From the NCBI RefSeq assembly GCF_034702125.1, contig NC_085875.1, positions 40,934,770 through 40,998,769 on the forward strand: 64,000 nt of DNA, given 5' to 3'. The position numbers and the translations under genes are program-made. Position 1 is the first letter of the stretch. The number at the start of each line of letters is the position of its first letter. The DNA is from Engraulis encrasicolus. Its lineage: Eukaryota > Chordata > Actinopteri > Clupeiformes > Engraulidae. The notes below the pieces were generated by a model. That model was not told the DNA's origin, did not search any database, and saw nothing but the letters and a program-made list of their open reading frames with translations. This document shows positions 23,387 through 34,792 of this stretch, one piece after another.

Positions 23387-25449
23387 CAGGGATTCTTAAT
23401 CATAGGGCCGCGGCCCAAAGTTGCTCATAACCTCCTGGGCCGCAGTCAACTTTCAGTTTCGCACCATTGGGTCGATTGGGCCGTGGGACCACTTATCAAA
23501 TAGACTTTGTGTGCGTCTTTTCCCTCAAACGCAACTCTGTCATAACGCAATGACCACACCCCACGTTTTTGTTGTTGGGGAGTTTCATTAAGAACAAGAC
23601 AGTAACACAGCCTGTAGTGGTAACTCCCTTTGCAGTGGGCTAGCCTATTTGAAAAAAGAGAAATTACAAACCCGTTACAGTTCCCAGCTGACGTCTTCTG
23701 TGTAGCCTATTATCCTCACGTTTTAGTAGTTAAAAACAGGTGTTCAGCGGTTAGGCAGCTACTCAAAATAATTCAAGTTGCTGAATCTTTATCCCTTATA
23801 CTTGTCCAAGTGTCCCCAACATGACAGTCCTTTCACAAATTTTGCGTGATACTGAAAAGTTTTCTGTCCGGCTCTGGAATTTTTGTTGTTCCCGAGCAGC
23901 GTTTCTAAGTATAAAAAAAACGTCTTCATTTTATGATCAGCAGATTCATTACAAAGCGCAAGTCAAGAGTCACGCAAACTTTGAGCTGTCAGAGAGGCAT
24001 TCAAATGTGTGAATGACTCCGAGTTGCTAAACTGTGAGTGAATATGATGAGTGAAATTAAATGACATTAACAATAGCATTAATTAATATAGGGCTATTCC
24101 TTGTGGAAAAATACTTTAATAATCACCTATTTATTTATAATCTATATCACGATTATAAGCCTATATTATATTATCATAATATATTAGGGATGCAAATTAT
24201 CGATTAATTCATTAATCATTAGTTGATAGTGTTATCGATCGACTTTCGATTAATTGATAAGCGGCGTTTTTTCACCTGAATTTTAAAAATCGCCTTTTAA
24301 AATATCAGCTAAATAGTTAAAACACTGAGTTCAAAAAGTATATTGTTATATTAAATTATATTATGAGAATTATATTATGATCATTAAGCCCATATTGTAT
24401 TTTATTGTATGATGTTATATTATATTATTATAATATAATTATAATTATGCATTAGGAAAAGAAAGCTGTTTCTATGGCATCTCCAAACCACCTTTGGGGA
24501 GGCATTGCTTTCACCCAGGAGTGAACTAGTAGCCCCACGCCCCCCTCTGTCGCCTTGCCTATATGACAGACAACGTTGAGTGAAATGTGATCAGACTCAG
24601 GACTTGTCTACATATGTGTCAGCCAACCACAAGCATTTTAATTTAATACGCTTCAAAATAAAGAAATGCTATATGTTGGGTAGTGTGTTGTTGTCCATTA
24701 TGGATAGTAATGTCAGCAAAGTTCGTTTCTGAACAAAAAAAAGTTATTTCCTGTGTCTGTAAGGAGAGCTAATAAGCTAACAGGCTCCATTGAGAATGAA
24801 TGGAGCTATGACAACAACACTTACAGCTAACAAGGATTCACCTGAAATTGAACAGATGGTGCTCCTCTTCATGCATGGTCATATATATTCATGCCCAGTT
24901 CAGCTAATACTAGTCTTGATATCTGACAGGGTGTAGTGATTAAAATTACAGCTCACAATTTGAAATGACTACGTTTGTGATTTCGCTAGTTAGCACGCTA
25001 AGCTAACCTAGCAAGCTTAACCCTACAGTAAAATGCTGCTTGCAGTGACATTTACCTGTCTTGAAAAATCGTTTTTCTCATAATCCAAGTAGTAACAACT
25101 TACACCATTGGACTTGGCATAATCACAGATTCAAGTACACATCTCCAAAAAACCCTCAAGAACTCTAGAAGTTGCAATGACGATTTAATAGATAAAATCT
25201 GCGCACCATGGATTTGAGTAGGACTAGAACTAGAACCACTCAACAGTCTCTAGCGCCCTCTAGCGGTTAATCGCGATTAATACATTTTAATCGAGCAACC
25301 TCTTGCTCGACAACTTATCGAAAGTCGATTAATCATTTGCATCCTTATAATATATAATATAATATAATAATATATACATGGGAAATATGGGCCCCGGGAC
25401 ACTGTGCACTGGAAAGAATAGGCCTCGACGTTAAGGTTAAGAATCGCTG
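23387..25449. mobile_element. hAT-like element with nested insertion
   Basis: The ends are cagggattcttaa and ttaagaatcgctg, flanked by an exact 8-bp duplication ttccagac at 23379-23386 and 25450-25457. The element is 2063 bp long with no intact transposase. A second element (about 24185-25350) sits inside it. It lies in the mga intron between exons 18 and 17. Confidence 0.82.
24185..25350. mobile_element. Inner nested element
   Basis: The ends are agggatgcaaattatcgatt and aatcatttgcatcct, inverted repeats; further inside, atcgactttcgattaat is mirrored by aaagtcgattaatca. The flanks share ataatata, though the AT-rich context makes that duplication uncertain. It carries a copy of a repeat (about 25060-25200) that recurs at 53905-53985. 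Confidence 0.6.
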
Positions 25450-25663
25450 TTCCAGACAAAGCCCCCTGACATGAGTCGTGCCACATTATTTTTTTTCAGA
25501 GCACCGCCTTTCATAAGTCGATAACAGCACCCCTTAATTCATGCAGCGACAACAGGAGATGTAATAAATACATCAGTGTTGACTATGGCATTAAGGAGGC
25601 AAACCCAGGGGTCCTGAGCACCCATTTTGAAAACAGCTGCGATAGATGGTGATGACTTCTCAC

Positions 25664-26113
25664 CTGGTGGCTGTAGCAAGGTGAAGCCTTTGGATGCCCC
25701 CTGTGTGGATTGCCCAGGTACCGACCTACTCTTGGGGAAGATGGTCATGGTGTGGGTTCCTGGTTCCCCCAAAAACTCTGGAGCCTCCTTGAGAGCCTGC
25801 GAGCCTGTGTTGATGTTGAAAGCAGCAGAGCCACGTATGGGGACGATCTTAACCATTTTGGATTGGACAGTGCTCGTACAAGTAGTTGGGCTGCTAGTGG
25901 TAGCAGTACTAGTAGTAGTGGTGGTAGTTCCGATCCCCGCACTGGTGGTGGTGATGCAGGGTGTCTCGCCTGATGGAGCTGTGACTGAGGAGGAGCTGAC
26001 AGGTGTGGCTGGAACAGGTGCACCACCTGGAGTGCTTATTGAAGATGAAGAGCCGTCTTTTTGGGTAGGAGGTAGACCTGCGTTGTGTGGCGTGGGTAAC
26101 CGCACATATGCCC
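25664..26113 (-). CDS. mga: mga coding exon 17
   Basis: This encodes residues about 2042-2191. It starts AYVRLPTPH (human GIRLPAPS) and runs through Ser/Thr-rich sequence to GFTLLQPPG (human SFALLQLPG). The acceptor is cttcag. The donor CCACCAG|gtgaga is strong and lies inside a frame that stays open for about 120 bp more, which could mislead a gene finder. Confidence 0.9.
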
Positions 26114-26247
26114 CTGAAGAAAGAGAAAAGTACAATTTTGTTTCTCAAACTGGTTTGAATTTCTCGGTTTTCAAAGAAAACATAACAAGAGAAACTACTA
26201 ACTTGCTCACACAAGTTCAAAAACATTTAAAGAAGTGGATCTCCTAT

Positions 26248-26322
26248 ACTGTAAAACATTGCAGTCAGTTAAATGTAAAAAAGTTAGTTAACTGGTTAAC
26301 TGGTTTGCAATTTTTTACAGTG
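26248..26322. mobile_element. Short mariner-type MITE
   Basis: The ends are actgtaaaacattgca and tgcaattttttacagt, inverted, with TA on the left and TA on the right. It lies in the mga intron between exons 17 and 16. Confidence 0.55.
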
Positions 26323-26685
26323 TATTTGTGTTCATTTGATCAATATTATTTCAATCACATTCTTGACTCTTGGACAAACAACTCCTATATCAACTTGCTT
26401 TCAGGACAGTGAAAACATAGCCTGTCCTTGCCATACGTAAGCTCCTAAAATCCTTCCACATTATGGCTGTGGCAGGTGTTCTGGGAGATATTTAGTCTTG
26501 TTGCCAGACAACCGGCCAATCAGCGAAACAGGGAGGACGAGGATCGACAGGCACACATTTCAAACTTCAAAAGGAGTTCAGTGCTCTCACCAGTAATTGT
26601 AATTCAGAAACCAAATGCATATTTCAACCTCAATGGAATTCACCCCTTCCACCAGTAATCATTTCTTAATTTGGCCATTCCAGTT

Positions 26686-26985
26686 AACCTGGTTCTCACG
26701 CGATAACCATCTGGAACATTGTCAATCGCTTATCTCTGGAAAGGCGTGGGTGTGTTCAAAACAGCTCGAACCTGATTGGAGAATTCACTTGGCTTTTATT
26801 AATCACGTACTACGTCAAACACTGACTTGTATATACCCCGCCCCGTGATCCCGCCCCGCGATTCTGATTGGACAAGCTGTGAAATTTTTGATTCCGTTCG
26901 GGCTCGTCTAAGATTTCCAGACCCTCGTGCGAGCTCACAAAGTTGAGCGGAAATGCACGAAGGGTCTGCTTGAGAGCCAGGCTGC
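26686..26985. mobile_element. Possible MITE
   Basis: The left end (aacctggttctcacgcga) and right end (tgcttgagagccaggct) are short imperfect inverted repeats enclosing moderately CpG-rich sequence. I recognise no superfamily. Confidence 0.35.
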
Positions 26986-27111
26986 ATTGAAGGCCCTCTG
27001 TACAAAAGAAAGGGTAAGATATAACACCAGACTAGTGAAAACATGTATGGGACTTCGGTGACAATTTAATTGACTAGTGACGCAAAAGTGCCCCAATATC
27101 TTGGTACTCAC

Positions 27112-27396
27112 TCTGGTCCCTGATGACAATGTTGTGCTTGAGGTTCCGCAGTTGACTTAGGGGTACCAGCTGCACGAGCTGTCCATTGGGGTTGCGGTAG
27201 AGGGTCGCCCCAGTCTTGGTCCGAACCTGTTGAAGCATCACCTGACCCACGCTCTGGCCGAAGATGCTTCTAGTTCTTACGGTTGTCGCACTGCCAGGCA
27301 GTACAGCACTACCGGCCAATCCTGCCGACTGCGCCCCTTGTTGCTGCGACTGTTCGGCAAGGATTTGCAGCACTTTGTGTGCTGGAAGAGTGCCAC
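27112..27396 (-). CDS. mga: mga coding exon 16
   Basis: This encodes residues about 1947-2041, with LPAHKVLQILAEQSQQQ and the conserved LYRNPNGQLVQLVPLSQLR, matching LFRHPNGQIVQLLPLHQLR in human. The acceptor is tttcag and the donor is A|gtgagt. The intron before it (27397-33630) holds the large nested transposon. Confidence 0.94.
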
Positions 27397-28734
27397 CTGA
27401 AATCACGACGGTTGAAATTGCATGAGAGGTTCAAGACGGGTGGGGAAACTTATTTTGATTATGCCAGTATTGATTGTTCTGGCACAAGATGAACAGCTTC
27501 AAGCATGTGGTCATTGTTGATCAATAAACTTAAATTATATCAGCATATTTCAGAAGAAAATGTGCGAAAAGTATTAGATGTAGAAGTGAAAATCACAATC
27601 AATGAATGAATTCCACGAAACACAACAATGACCAACACCCAGCAAATCACTTCACCACAGCACAGCAGAGCACAGCACAATCACAACATTTAAGATGAAA
27701 CACCGCAAAAAAGCAAATTACAGCCACAGCAACATCAAGGTCAGCCAAAACGCAGAGCAGAGTGCTGTGTGAGGCAGGAAAACCCAGTGAGGAAATACTC
27801 ATGTGTCCAGTTTACCCGTTTTTTTTGTGTCAACATCAGAAATATGACTGCCATAACTACTAAGTCTTACAACTCATCATAGACGGGGAGGAACGGTAGC
27901 CTACCATGCACCCCCCCCACAACAAAACGCCACATGACTTTTTTTAATCTTCAAGATGTCCTGAATAAGAATTTGAGTGGTAACAGTCATATAACTCACT
28001 CCCACTATAATTTTTCACATATTGTATATGACCCCATGCATTCTAGTCCTATGTAGTGATACACTGCCAAGGCCTCTAGAGCCATGATGCAGTTGGTTAT
28101 AATAGCTTATGATATACCATATTAAAGCTTGGAGTCTGTAGTATACAGATATTATACTGTATTTGGTGTACCTTTTGCATAGCAACAGTTGCTAGGCAAA
28201 GCATCTTCCTTAGCAACCAGCATCAGTGATACGGTTCCTCTGCGATTACATTGTGTTGTGATGCCTGGATCTAGATGGCTTTTCTCAAGTGCCACATGAC
28301 TTCTTTGAACCTCCAAGATGTCCCTAATAAGAATTTGAGTGGTAACAGTAATATAACTCATTCCTACTGTACACCATATTGTACATGATCCCAGTATGCT
28401 CTAGGCTATACATTTTAGTCCTATGTAGTTGTAAACTGCCAAGGCCTTAACAGCCATTTTGCAGTTGGTTATCATAGGTTGCCATATACCATATGTAAGC
28501 TTGGAGTGTGTAGGTTATGAATATTATATCATATTTTTGGTGTACCTATGACATTTGGAAAAACATACTTGGTTCAGTTATATGATGTGTGAGAGCTCTG
28601 TTTTTTTTTCAATTCTTTAAATGACTCATCCATACATATAGGTCTACCGGTATATAAAGACCTTAACATCACTCCATCACTCAACCAATTAATCAATCAC
28701 CAACCACTCAATCAATCAACGAATCACCAGTCAT

Positions 28735-28832
28735 GTTCTGGTGTTCCACTACCTGGTGAAAGATCAACCGAATGCTGCCATTCCTCCACCATCAGAGACC
28801 CTTACAGTATATGATGTAAATGCTTGCTTCTA
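28735..28832 (+). pseudogene. Possible 5' exon of the transposon gene
   Basis: A short open frame reads VLVFHYLVKDQPNAAIPPP then SETLTVYDVNACFYNMM and ends at ATG|gtaaat, a plausible donor. It sits 80 bp below a TATA box and upstream of the frame at 30512. An acceptor-like ttttttatttag occurs at both junctions of the inner insertion. Confidence 0.3.
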
Positions 28833-28948
28833 CAATATGATGGTAAATGGCCCTGGAAAATACATCAGAGTTATCAGCTAGTAATACAGTAATGGAATGT
28901 GTATAATTGTGTGTAATGTATAATTTTGTTGTTTTTTTATTTAGGTCC

Positions 28949-30504
28949 CTGTTACTCATTGCGCGGCTCGCGAGCCTCAGGCGGCTCGCGACGCCTGACT
29001 TGGCGGCTCGCAAGGTTATAGAAAAAAATATTATAGCCCAACACAATCAACAGACCTGCATTTAAAATCTGCCATGCCTACATACATATACAATGAACAC
29101 GCTTCACAGTCATCTGCATCACGCCAAGTAGGCAAGGCTATGGGCACGTCTACATCAAGATCTCTTTTTTTCCACCTGGCTGACCCGGCACCCCATGCGT
29201 CGTTGTTTATTTACTGACAAATTTGACTCGGGCGCGCAAGCAAGCCACATTTCCCCTCCGAAGTGAGCCGCGAAAATCAATCACAGATCTTATTTGAAAA
29301 TGCATTGGCTGTCATTTTTATGGACGTTTGTTCACATTTTCATTGGTGGCTTAGTTTTGCATTATTTTAAAAATAGACGGCTTTACATTCTAAATGGCTG
29401 GGGGTCGTCTATCAGCAGAGAAAAGAGCGCCGAAACTTAACCTAATTCGGCAAACATCCTTCACAACAACGCCACGACACTCAATGGCGGAGACCAATAA
29501 ATTATCTTGTCCACATCAAACGAGTAATTCCATCATACATTGTGAATGATGCGTGCACGCGCCTGGTGTAGCCTAACTCTCTCGCGCAGATTGCATTGTT
29601 GGTGACCACATCGCAAAGCGCTGTTCATTTTCGCGCCTGGTGTAACTCTCTCGCGCAGATTGCTTGGTGACCACCTCCCAAATCGCTGTTCATTTTCAGT
29701 TTAACCTGGCGCTGTCAAACGGGCAATGAAGGCAAGCAGAGCGCGAATAAAGCACGTGGAGTCGCGTTGGAATGCTGCAAGTTGGAAACTTAAACTTTCT
29801 CTCTATCTCGCTTTCTCTCTCTCTCTCTCCGCACGGCATTGATTGACAGCTGATAGAACTCAGTGCTGTCGGCGACGTCGCATTTTTATAATAAATTAAA
29901 GCAACCATCCTTCACAAGCTCAATAACTCTTGAGCCAATCTGGTTATTCCGTCTTCCTTACATTGTGAATGACGATCCGGAGGTCTATCCATCAGCCATC
30001 AAAAATATGCTGGCTGACAGCGCCAGAGAGGGAGAGAGAGAAACAACAAAAACTGGACTCGTCCCTCTGTTTTTGTGTTGGTTTTGACTCTGGTTGCATG
30101 TATTGGCCATCTGTCAGCGCCAGGTTAAACTGAACTTCCCTATTGCTCTTTGATGTAAAAGTGCCCTTCAGCAGAGGTGTCTTTTAGTGTTTAAAAGTGA
30201 GCTAGGAGGCCTAACAGCAATTGCTGACATAGGGTAATTAATTAATAATTCAATAATTTAATAATAGGCCTACTAATAATTTGATAATTAATACTACTAC
30301 TAATAATAATAATTTGCATAAATAATACTAAAACCATGTATAATGAGGCCAACACTATCTGATGTAACCCCCCCCCCACCCCCCAAAAAAAGAAAGGCCC
30401 TGAAAAGTAGGGGGGGGGGGGGGAGGTTGATGTTGCGCTCCATGCGGCTCTCCTCCTGACTTATTTACCCTAATGTGGCTCTTGAGGAAAAAATAGTGAG
30501 TATC
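28949..30504. mobile_element. Probable hAT-like insertion inside the large transposon
   Basis: The left end (ccctgttactcattgcgcgg) resembles the inverse of the right end (...aatagtgagtatcactg). The flanks are atttaggt on the left and atttagaa on the right, a duplication with two differences. Inside are GCGGCTCGCG runs, a duplicated segment of about 70 bp at 29557-29700 built on CGCGCCTGGTGTA, and poly-C/poly-G runs near 30370-30422. I recognise no transposase. Confidence 0.45.
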
Positions 30505-30511
30505 ACTGATT

Positions 30512-31704
30512 TAGAACATTCCAGACACATTTGCAGAGATCTCCTCATTGCTATTTGACAACATATTTACGTCTGGATGTGGAGACATAATTTTCAGCAC
30601 AGACCAATACAGACCCGAATCCATCAAGTCAATGGAAAGGAAACTCTGTGGCCGTAGAGAGAAGTTAATTATAGGGGGTGGAGCAACAAAACGTTCCACG
30701 GAGTGGGAACAGTTTTTAACGAATGATGAAAACAAGGTGCAGTTTATCAGGCTTATATTAAAGCAATGGAGTGGTGGTAAGTACGCTTCAAAACTGCAAG
30801 GCCGGAAAGTCATTTTTATCTGTGAAGAATGTGCATACCTTCTTACATCAGGGGACGGTTTGACAACAAGAAAGACTGATATTCCATTACTCAGGTCATC
30901 ACAGGAAGAGACCGACACCAGGGTTGTCCTTTACAACCAATATGCTGCAAATGAGCATTATACCAACGTACAGATCAAGAGTCCTGACTCTGATCTATTC
31001 TTCATTTTGCTGCACTTTGCTGGAACCATGTGCATCAACATCCTACTTGACACCAAGATACAGAGAATGTCCAGACTGATCAATGGCACACAACTGCAGC
31101 AGAACTTAGTCAAAAAAAGTGCACAGCTGTACTTGTTCTCCATGGCTTCACTGGGAGTGATGCGACGGGTGCATTCCAGGGCAAAGGTAAACTTCTTCCT
31201 CTAAAGAAGATGCTCAAAGCCCCCCAGTTTGTTACCAAACTTGCCAAACTTGGCGAAACCTACACAGTGACAGAAGACCTTATTGATGATTGTGAAAAAT
31301 CCACATGTGCATTGTATGGCGGAAAGAAAGCTGAAAAGGTTGATGACATGCGACTGAACATCATTAACAAACTTTGCACCAAACAAGGAAAGTCTATTCC
31401 TGGAAATGTGGACATGGCTTCGCTACCACTGTGCAGAAAATGCCTCACACAGTATGTCCGTAGGCTTAATTTTCAGGTTGCCCTGTGGAAAAGAGCCAAC
31501 ATCAACAATCCTGTAATTCCATCCGTGGGTCAAGGACACGGGTGGTTAATGGCAGAAAGTGGTCTACAGCCCCAGTGGTATGAAGGTGAGAGTCAGCCAC
31601 AGAGGTTGGAGGACATCTGTGGTGAAGTCCACTGTGATGATAGCAGTGAGAGTGAAGTTGAAAGTGATTGGTCAAGCACAGACAGTGACAGTAGCAGTGA
31701 ATGA
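30512..31704 (+). pseudogene. Transposon gene: XPG/PIN-like nuclease-type protein, frameshifted
   Basis: Two frames of one protein family, found in many copies in fish and invertebrate genomes. The first (to about 31110) has SIKSMERK, then EETDTR (30905-30922), then SPDSDLFFIL (about 30980-31009). The second frame has LHGFTGSDATGAFQGKGK (about 31140-31190) and runs to a stop at 31704, with LPLCRKCLTQYVRR, ALWKRA and GHGW then LQPQW. The spaced acidic residues resemble the XPG-I/PIN nuclease pattern (E..D...DxD...GxD). The frame shifts by one base at or near the A-run 31112-31118, so the gene is broken. The 5' part appears interrupted at 30511 by another insertion. The function in transposition is inferred. 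Confidence 0.7.
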
Positions 31705-33630
31705 ACTGTCTGCCTTGGACTATACCTTTCCCCAAATGTTCAATAAACTTCGTTTATGATTCAACTTGTTTTCTTCTATTGTGGTGCTGTGCTCCAACTT
31801 GCACAGATGTGACAGAGACACATATAGTACTGCTCGCTATACAGTATTGTCAATATTTCCAGTAGTTAGTAATTATGCTATTATACTTTTACAAATTGTT
31901 AATTTATTTGCCTGTAAGGTATTTACATATGTTTATGGTTGTATGGATGAGTCATTTAAAGAATTGAAAAAAAACAGAGCTCTCGCATCATATAACTGAA
32001 CCAAGTATATTTTTCCAAATGTCATAGGTACACCAAAAAATATAATATTCATAACCCAATAAGTGTGGGGCACCAGGTCAACAAACAAGAACAGCTGACA
32101 GCAAAGCATCAAGGATATATGGGCTTCCATAACTCCCATGCACTGTTTTTGCCATTGACTTCAATGTTAAACGCATCATGGCCATTATGAAGACAGAGAA
32201 TGTCCTAACCAAGTATTGACCATTGCATGTTATGTAGAAAGTACAAAATTTCAACTGATTTAATGTGACCCGAATTTTGATGAAGAAAAATTTGATTTTA
32301 TAACAATATTCTAATAATGCGAATTCCCCAATTCATGGGTTTTTTGAGCTGGAAGGCCAACGTATATAAAAAGAAAAAAAATAATGATTGGAATAGTTCA
32401 AAAACTGGGCCATGAATCTACAATCCATGACAGTTTAACATTATTGATGGAATTATGGAAATAAATCAACTTTTTCATGGTATTCTAATAAAAAGGCCTG
32501 GAGCTGTATACAACATGATGTGAAAAATTATAGTGGGAGTGAGTTATATGACTGTTACCACTCAAATTCTTATTCAGGACATCTTGAAGATTAAAAAAAG
32601 TCATGTGGCGTTTTGTTGTGGGGGGGTGCATGGTAGGCTACCGTTCCTCCCCGTCTATCAGGGCTGTTGTGCATTACACATCTTTCCAAGACTCCAGAAG
32701 AGTTCTGCATCAAGCTGGACATACACTGTGCGACATACACGGTCACTATTTCAACTGTGCCATTAAGCTGCTGGTAAAACCTAAGCTTAATGAGTGAATT
32801 AACAGTTCACAACTCATAATTCCTGTTCCAACACTGCGCACACAGTGCGATACCCTCATGAGTCATGAGGGACGCACGTTTGAAACTTCTAAAGGAGTTC
32901 ACTGCTCCCACCAGTAGTTGTTTCCCAATATCACAACCAACCCCAAAATAGCCATACAACTACAAAAAACATAGCAAAAATAGGTCAACAATCGTACAGT
33001 GTATGTCCGGCTTAGTTCAGGACACTCTTAGAGGAGACAGGAGGATGACCCAGACAAGGGGGGGAAACAGACGAGTGTGAATGTCTAGACGAGAGTGCAC
33101 CACTTCAAGGGGCTCAGGAGAAACACACCATGATGAATGTGGCAGAGCAGGACGTGAAAAAGAATTTTTTAAAAAAAGGAGATGTTGCATGGACCCCAGC
33201 AAGACAAGCAGATGGATTTGAGGAGGGGAAAGGTTTCGAAAGGCCACTTTATAGTCCAGAGGAAAGCCCCATACCCTGTATCTGCTGGGCCAGCTGTTTT
33301 GAAATGAAATTTCCGTCACCATACCACATAGATCTTGCAAAGGCTGCTATAACTATTTCTGGTATCCCAGATATAAGTTTAGACCATGCTTGCTTTGCAA
33401 TGCAAATATAAGCTATAGCGTAACAGTAGGTTAAAAGAGGCCTTGGCTTTCACAGTGGTCTGTGTGAACCTTGATTAACTGGGTGTGACCATTGATATTG
33501 CAAACTTAAGCTTTTCGTCTCAGGTGGTCAGAGGGTATTACAGACCCGATTTGGGTTTTCGTCTGGGGACATTGCGCTGTCTGGACTATAATTTGGCCAC
33601 GGACACCGGGTCGACCAGGCGGGTCGGTAC

Positions 33631-33960
33631 CTGTGGCGGTGGCAGTAGTGGTGGTGGTAACAGTCGTGGTCACCGGCGTGGCCACCTGAGTACCAAGAGG
33701 GCCCTGTTTGCCCGGGGGGGCCAAAGTGACGAAGACGGGTCCTTTGGCAACCCCTGCCCCCTGTGTGTTTTGGGTTTGGATCTGCGGTTGTGCTCCAGCG
33801 GCTTGCTTTCCCACCACAACCATGGGCGTGGAGGTTATGACTACTTTCTGAACATTGCCTGGAGTGCTCCCAGCAGCGGCAGCACAAGCTACCGTTTGCC
33901 GCCCGCAGAGTTGGTTGAGCACAAACTGGGTGTAGACCTTCCCCACAGCGGGCTGGGCCA
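33631..33960 (-). CDS. mga: mga coding exon 15
   Basis: This encodes residues about 1837-1946. VGKVYTQFVLNQL resembles GGVFTQFVMSKV and TSTPMVVVGKQ resembles SPVMVVTPVV of human MGA; a Val/Thr run ends it. The acceptor is gtgcag. I set the donor at ACAG|gtaccg because it leaves exactly the one base exon 16 needs. The frame stays open about 120 bp further, but no donor there gives the right phase except a weak AAT|gtcccc. Confidence 0.8.
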
Positions 33961-34208
33961 CTGCACAAGGGGGACAGATTGAGGAGTTGGTTGTGCACCC
34001 CTCTATACAGTGTTTATATGATAACAAGCCACAACTCATTGAATGAAGAGATGTAATTTGAGGTTATAATGATTGCTTACTTAATGATTGCTTAATTACA
34101 ACAAATGTTTCACAGAGTAAGCCAAGAGCTGTCACTAGACTATGAAGAGCCAAAATGGAGTAGGTCTTCGACCCACTTCTGAAAAAAGAACAACCACAAC
34201 CTCCTTAC

Positions 34209-34473
34209 CTTTGACGCCTGAAGACGCAACTGTTGTTTTTGTTGTTGACGTTGCTGCCGTGTTGACCACCGTGACCACGGCGATGCTGCTAGTGGTTGTG
34301 GGAGGGCCAGGGGGTGGGGGTGTGCTGGCGACTTGGAGACGAGATTTTGTGTAGCCGGGGAGATTTGCGGGGTCCAGGCGACCCGTGAGGTACGCTGCGA
34401 GCCTGTTGGCGGGATGCAGCGCTCCCATGTGACCCAGCTGAAGTCTTGCTTTGGGGTATGCTTTTCCATTTAC
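34209..34473 (-). CDS. mga: mga coding exon 14
   Basis: This encodes residues about 1749-1836: KAYPKARLQLGHMGALHPAN, a Gly/Arg/Pro segment, then Val/Thr-rich sequence. Similarity to human is low. The acceptor ctccag, the donor G|gtaagg and the phases fit the neighbours. Confidence 0.82.
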
Positions 34474-34792
34474 CTGGAGATGGAACAGGAGTGGGATATG
34501 AAAGGGTTAATTGGAATGGCGTGTATTAGACAAAAACATGAACATCAGCCCAATGTTCCAATGTGTGGATATCTTTGGAATGGATCTGGATATCGGTTCA
34601 GAATTATATTAGAATTTTGAATTCTGAATCATTTTAAATTGCGATGTGGCGAGATCATTGAACACCTGACAACAGCATTACAGACACTGCATTTATGGGC
34701 CAGTAGCAGGAAAGTACACATTATTATTCTATTCCATAAATGTAAAAATAAAACACTTTATTATAAGCAGGCTCTGTCTGTAATGTACATAC

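Larger units (their letters stand above)
27879..32658 (+). mobile_element. Large DNA transposon with long inverted repeats (Academ-like candidate)
   Basis: The outer ends (atagacggggaggaacggta at 27879 and its reverse complement ending at 32658) open inverted arms. The outer 141 bp match (27879-28019 with 32519-32658), and an inner block matches (about 28505-28640 with 31935-32065). The left arm contains two tandem copies of a roughly 345-bp unit. Inside on the plus strand are a TATA motif (28651-28658), a possible 5' exon, a decayed nuclease-like gene and an AATAAA (31742-31747). The right arm is interrupted by 32066-32518, which includes a truncated MITE. I see no clear target duplication. 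It lies in mga intron 15, antisense to mga. The superfamily is a guess from the encoded motifs. Confidence 0.7.

Noticed and set aside
25539..25663. Extension of mga exon 17 past CCACCAG
   Set aside because: The gtgaga donor is strong and its phase matches exon 18; the extension has no MGA similarity.
33130..33411. 93-aa plus-strand frame near mga exon 15
   Set aside because: No domain, no splice logic, and no link to the neighbouring gene.
33506..33630. Extension of mga exon 15 to the end of its open frame
   Set aside because: No donor in the extension gives the phase needed by exon 16 except a very weak one; ACAG|gtaccg fits.
33485..33982. 165-aa plus-strand frame
   Set aside because: It overlaps mga exon 15 on the other strand; the minus strand carries conserved MGA motifs.
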